Assembly: GCF_024722015.1 (NCBI RefSeq)
Contig: NZ_JANQBD010000017.1
Location: 1-64,000, forward strand
Direction of reading: 5' to 3'
DNA length: 64,000 nucleotides
From: Paenibacillus radicis (ex Xue et al. 2023)
GTDB taxonomy: Bacteria > Bacillota > Bacilli > Paenibacillales > NBRC-103111
The notes beneath the pieces are model-generated. The model ran no database searches and was not told the DNA's origin. It was given only the letters and a program-made list of their open reading frames with translations. Every line of letters starts with the position of its first letter. The stretch's first letter is position 1. The position numbers and the translations under genes were made by a program. Shown piece after piece: positions 60,639-64,000 of this stretch.

Positions 60639-61118
60639 TCATCCAACGTGTTCTTCGGTATCCAATTCAAACACAATCAAGTTTAACTTTTGCTGTTCAA
60701 GCTCAACATAAATAACCCCGGAGGTCTGCGGATAAACTAGCTGATAGACCAATAACCGGTCACGAAGCATACTGCCGCGCATTTCCAATGGCTTGCGGTC
60801 CTTTGCTATTTTTACTGCGTAATAAAGTCCGTCTTTTTCGGCAAAATAATCAATAAACAAGCGACTTTCCAAAAGCTCAGCATCATCATTTACAGATATA
60901 TGGATCGGAATTCGCTGCTTGCCGCTAACGATGCTATAGCCTTCTTCAGATAACAGCTGAGTAACATCATCCTCTGACACCGGTTCGTCATTCTCAGGGA
61001 TCGCCGGTGCCGTCCCACTATGCACTATAGTTCTCATCCGATTTCGGGTATAAAAAAATAGCCAAATGCCCAATACCAACAAAATGACAATAAGTATCGA
61101 TCCATCCCCAGCCTTCAT
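60639..61118 (-). CDS. Membrane-anchored hypothetical protein, 159 aa
   Basis: One N-terminal membrane helix (about 7-24, ILIVILLVLGIWLFFYT) then a basic stop-transfer (RNRMRT) and a soluble domain. Family not named, but a protein of this kind commonly lies between tlyA and argR in Paenibacillus. The C-terminal part (GVIYVELEQQKLNLIVFEL) looks like a small alpha/beta domain. ATG at 61118 is nine bases after GAGGTGATG. Probably co-transcribed with its neighbours. Confidence 0.7.
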   Translation of the reverse strand: MKAGDGSILIVILLVLGIWLFFYTRNRMRTIVHSGTAPAIPENDEPVSEDDVTQLLSEEGYSIVSGKQRIPIHISVNDDAELLESRLFIDYFAEKDGLYYAVKIAKDRKPLEMRGSMLRDRLLVYQLVYPQTSGVIYVELEQQKLNLIVFELDTEEHVG

Positions 61119-61212
61119 AAACACATCACCTCTACCTTTAATGCGAACACCCGCATCATTAGTATTCTAGAAATCGGTGTCAATATCCTCCAGTTGGCCA
61201 AAAAATCCCCCT

Positions 61213-61244
61213 ATGCAACAAAAAAACCCATCATCCCGATGAGT
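61213..61244 (-). terminator. tlyA terminator
   Basis: ACTCATC-gggat-GATGGGT followed by TTTTTTTG on the minus strand; the 5' arm overlaps the last tlyA codons. Confidence 0.7.
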
Positions 61245-62064
61245 TTTGAAGCTTCCCGGCATCGCTGACCGCTTGACGAATCCAATCCTCCACGACTTCT
61301 GGAGATTGAGCAGGCTCGTCCGAGTTGCATACCAAATATGCCAAAAACTCCACATTGCCTTCTCCGCCTCGAATCGGTGAATAGGTCAGACCCTTCAATA
61401 CAAATCCCGCTTCCGATGCGAATCCTAGCGTTGTTTGTAAAACCTCTGTATGAACGGCGGGCTCACGTACGACCCCCGTTTTGGGCACCTTTTCTCGCCC
61501 TGCCTCAAACTGTGGCTTAATCAGGGCTACTACCTCTCCCCGTTCCGCCAATATCCCTCTCAAAGGAGGGAGAATCAGCTTCAGCGATATAAACGACACA
61601 TCGATTGAGGCAAAGGTCGGCCGCGGTCCTTCTAAATCTTCTGGCTGCATGAAGCGGAAATTAGTGCGTTCCTTCACATGAACCCTCGGATCGTTACGCA
61701 GCGACCAATCCAGCTGGTTATAGCCCACATCTACAGCATATACATACTCCGCTCCATTTTGCAGAGCACAATCTGTAAACCCCCCTGTCGAAGCTCCTAT
61801 GTCCAGCATGGTGACACCCGTAACATCAATGGAAAAATGCTTTAAAGCTTTTTCCAGCTTCAGGCCGCCTCGGCTTACATAAGGATGAAGAGCTCCCTTG
61901 ACAAGTATCTTCGCTGTTCGTAATATTTTCGTGCCTGCTTTGTCAACCGGTTCGTTATCAACCAGAACCAATCCAGCCATAATAGATGCTTTGGCTTTCT
62001 CACGTGTCTCAAAGAACCCTTGTTCCATCAATAATATATCCAACCGTTCCTTATCTGCTGCCAT
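61231..62064 (-). CDS. tlyA: TlyA-family rRNA methyltransferase (YqxC)
   Basis: Predicted 2'-O-ribose methyltransferase of rRNA; some TlyA proteins methylate 16S and 23S rRNA and affect capreomycin sensitivity. The 277 residues have an N-terminal S4 RNA-binding domain (about 6-65, RLDILLMEQGFFETREKAK) and an FtsJ/RrmJ-type domain with the SAM motif LDIGASTGGFTDCAL and VYAVDVGYNQL. GGAGT precedes the ATG at 62064. It follows dxs by 38 bases, the usual dxs-tlyA-argR-recN order. Confidence 0.93.
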   Translation of the reverse strand: MAADKERLDILLMEQGFFETREKAKASIMAGLVLVDNEPVDKAGTKILRTAKILVKGALHPYVSRGGLKLEKALKHFSIDVTGVTMLDIGASTGGFTDCALQNGAEYVYAVDVGYNQLDWSLRNDPRVHVKERTNFRFMQPEDLEGPRPTFASIDVSFISLKLILPPLRGILAERGEVVALIKPQFEAGREKVPKTGVVREPAVHTEVLQTTLGFASEAGFVLKGLTYSPIRGGEGNVEFLAYLVCNSDEPAQSPEVVEDWIRQAVSDAGKLQNSSG

Positions 62065-62102
62065 GGTTCATTCATACTCCTATTATCTTCTGCTGCAATG
62101 GG

Positions 62103-63989
62103 CTACGCGTGCTGACGCCTACGCGGCACAAGCGCTTTGACCTCGGATACGAGTCTCTCCGATGTAAGTCCAACTTCCTTACGCTGCTCCTGGACGGAAC
62201 CATGCTCCACAAAATAATCGGGTATTCCTAGAATTTTGATTCGAAGGCCATATAGATTCTGATTCGCGTAGTATTCAAGCACGCTGCTGCCAAAGCCGCC
62301 CATTAGTGCGCCTTCCTCCATCGTGATAATCGGCAGATTATCCTTAGCCAGTTGAAGGAGCATAGCTTCGTCCATTGGCTTAATGAATCTGGCATTGATG
62401 ACTCTCAGCTGAACGCCTTCCTTGCTTAACTGCTCCGCAGCTTCCATTGCCAGTGAAATCATCGGACCTACGGCAAGCACTACTGCACTGTCGCCAGGTC
62501 TTAAAACTTCCCAAGTACCAATAGGAATGGTGTGATAAGGATTATCCATCGAGGTTCCAAGTCCGCTGATCCGTGGATAACGAACAGCAATTGGCCCCTC
62601 ATTATATTCAACGGCCGTTTTCATCATATGCCGCAATTCATCCTCATCCTTCGGCATCATTAGTACCATATTAGGGATGCTGCGTAAAAAAGCGATGTCA
62701 TACGCACCTTGATGAGTCTCGCCATCAGGGCCGACAAATCCGGCACGATCAATGGCGAATATAACATTCAAGTTCGCTCGGCAAATGTCATGCACAACCT
62801 GATCATAAGCCCTCTGCAGGAAGGTAGAATACACTGCAAAAACGGGTTTGATCCCTTCATTCGCAAGTGCGGCACACAATGTAGCTGCATGCTGCTCGGC
62901 TATACCTACATCTATCATGCGATCAGGAAACTCATCCGCAAACTTTAATAAGCCGGATCCCCCAGGCATTGCCGGAGTAACGGCAACGATACGCGAGTCC
63001 TCACGGGCCAAATCAATTAACGATTTACTGAATACCTCGGTGTACATAGGTGGCCCTACAGCTTTGAGCATTTGACCCGATTCGATCTTATACGGGCTTG
63101 CCCCGTGCCAAGCATGAGAATCGGCTTCGGCCGGCGAATAACCTTTCCCCTTCAAAGTAACCACATGCAGAAGAACCGGCCCTTCCACCTTCTCCGCTTG
63201 CTTAAGCGTTTCTAATAGTACAGGCAGATTATGACCATCTATCGGACCCAAGTAGGTCAAGCCCAATTCTTCGAATAAAACGCCCGGCACAACCATATAT
63301 TTCAAGCTGTCCTTCAGCTTTTCAATTGTTTTGGCTAGCGTTCCGCCGATGGCAGGAATTTTTTTGATCAAATACTCGACTTCTTCTTTCACTTTCACAT
63401 AATGCTTATCCGAACGTATTTTGCCTAAATAATTGTGCAGAGCTCCTACATTAGGAGCAATCGACATTTCATTATCATTCAAAACAACGATCAGGTTCTT
63501 TTTCTCATGTCCAATATGATTTAATGCTTCCAGCGCCATACCGCCAGTCAAAGCTCCGTCACCAATAACGGCTACAACCCGATTATGGTCGCCTTTGAGG
63601 TCACGAGCAATTGCCATCCCCATTGCAGCCGATAAAGAAGTACTGCTATGTCCGGCCTCCCAGACGTCATGCTCACTTTCGGATCTCTTTACAAATCCGC
63701 ATAAGCCTTTATATTTACGCAGCGTGTCAAATTTGTCCATACGACCGGTAAACATTTTATGAACATACGACTGATGACCCACATCAAAAATAAATTTATC
63801 ATAGGGACTATTAAATAAATAATGAAGCGCTATAGTAAGCTCAACAACACCAAGGTTAGACGAGAGATGTCCGCCGGTGACCGAAAGCTTTTCAACAAGA
63901 AACTGCCGGGTTTCCGTAGCCAGTTGTTCCAGTTGCTCTATGGACAGTTGTTTCAAGTCTTTGGGCTGAGTTATTTGTTCGAGCAGCAC
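62103..63989 (-). CDS. dxs: 1-deoxy-D-xylulose-5-phosphate synthase
   Basis: First enzyme of the MEP isoprenoid pathway; condenses pyruvate and glyceraldehyde-3-phosphate with thiamine diphosphate. The 628 residues include the ThDP motif GDGALTGGMALEAL with the downstream LNDNEMSIAPN, the His motif SHAWHGASPYK, the catalytic GIAEQHAATL and the C-terminal transketolase-type domain (MEEGALMGGFGSSVLEY). GTG start at 63989 after GGGGGA; the gene is complete within the window. Confidence 0.96.
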   Translation of the reverse strand: MLLEQITQPKDLKQLSIEQLEQLATETRQFLVEKLSVTGGHLSSNLGVVELTIALHYLFNSPYDKFIFDVGHQSYVHKMFTGRMDKFDTLRKYKGLCGFVKRSESEHDVWEAGHSSTSLSAAMGMAIARDLKGDHNRVVAVIGDGALTGGMALEALNHIGHEKKNLIVVLNDNEMSIAPNVGALHNYLGKIRSDKHYVKVKEEVEYLIKKIPAIGGTLAKTIEKLKDSLKYMVVPGVLFEELGLTYLGPIDGHNLPVLLETLKQAEKVEGPVLLHVVTLKGKGYSPAEADSHAWHGASPYKIESGQMLKAVGPPMYTEVFSKSLIDLAREDSRIVAVTPAMPGGSGLLKFADEFPDRMIDVGIAEQHAATLCAALANEGIKPVFAVYSTFLQRAYDQVVHDICRANLNVIFAIDRAGFVGPDGETHQGAYDIAFLRSIPNMVLMMPKDEDELRHMMKTAVEYNEGPIAVRYPRISGLGTSMDNPYHTIPIGTWEVLRPGDSAVVLAVGPMISLAMEAAEQLSKEGVQLRVINARFIKPMDEAMLLQLAKDNLPIITMEEGALMGGFGSSVLEYYANQNLYGLRIKILGIPDYFVEHGSVQEQRKEVGLTSERLVSEVKALVPRRRQHA

Positions 63990-64000
63990 GTTGTTCCCCC

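Overview
The window is a stretch of chromosome from an endospore-forming Firmicute, most likely Paenibacillus or a close relative. The evidence is the gene content and order: deoB/punA-xerD-yqzK-fur-spoIIM-nudF, then lpdV-bkdAA-bkdAB-bkdB, a DUF2627 gene, steA, and dxs-tlyA-argR-recN-spoIVB-spo0A, together with strong GGAGG-type ribosome binding sites. No rRNA, tRNA or CRISPR array was seen. Almost all genes lie on the minus strand.

Layout. (1) 0.1-23.5 kb is conserved core: purine salvage (two purine nucleoside phosphorylases and deoB), chromosome dimer resolution (xerD), alanine dehydrogenase, signal peptidase, Fur, SpoIIM, an EndoQ-like nuclease, NudF, an M20 peptidase, a Prli42-like micropeptide, the branched-chain 2-oxoacid dehydrogenase operon (interrupted by a ~0.49 kb foldback element) and the steA/glycosyltransferase cluster. 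(2) 23.7-30.7 kb is an accessory zone with several broken genes (ArsR remnant, truncated macrodomain, frameshifted repeat protein) among small membrane proteins, a DoxX/SRPBCC pair and a NucB-type DNase. (3) 30.74-56.09 kb is a ~25 kb island inserted at the 3' end of spo0A. It is bounded by a 222-bp direct repeat that duplicates the last ~63 codons of spo0A plus 28 bp downstream. (4) 55.9-64 kb is conserved core again: spo0A (kept intact), spoIVB, recN, argR, a membrane protein, tlyA and dxs.

The island. Next to spo0A it has a tyrosine integrase (frameshifted in this sequence), two small overlapping genes, a gene related to MrpR (the integrase-fold master repressor of phage SPbeta), a coiled-coil protein, a P-loop ATPase/helicase-like protein and a DUF3991/Toprim primase-like protein. 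A repeated ~18-bp element (TTTTATTTTGCRCTTATT) sits before three consecutive genes. Three copies surround a consensus sigma-A promoter in front of the mrpR-like gene. The rest is cargo: a SIR2-like protein, two HNH proteins, an Mrr-like PD-(D/E)xK protein with a separate zinc-ribbon partner, a K+ channel, a serine resolvase, an EcsC protein with a nonsense codon, an unrecognised two-gene operon and many small membrane or hypothetical proteins. No capsid, tail, terminase, relaxase or conjugation genes were recognised. The island therefore looks like a phage satellite or other non-self-transmissible integrative element carrying defence-type cargo.

Caution. At least four genes in the accessory regions are broken by one-base shifts, three of them at short A or T runs, and one by an in-frame stop. 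The core genes are intact, which argues for real decay, but sequencing indels cannot be excluded from the sequence alone.
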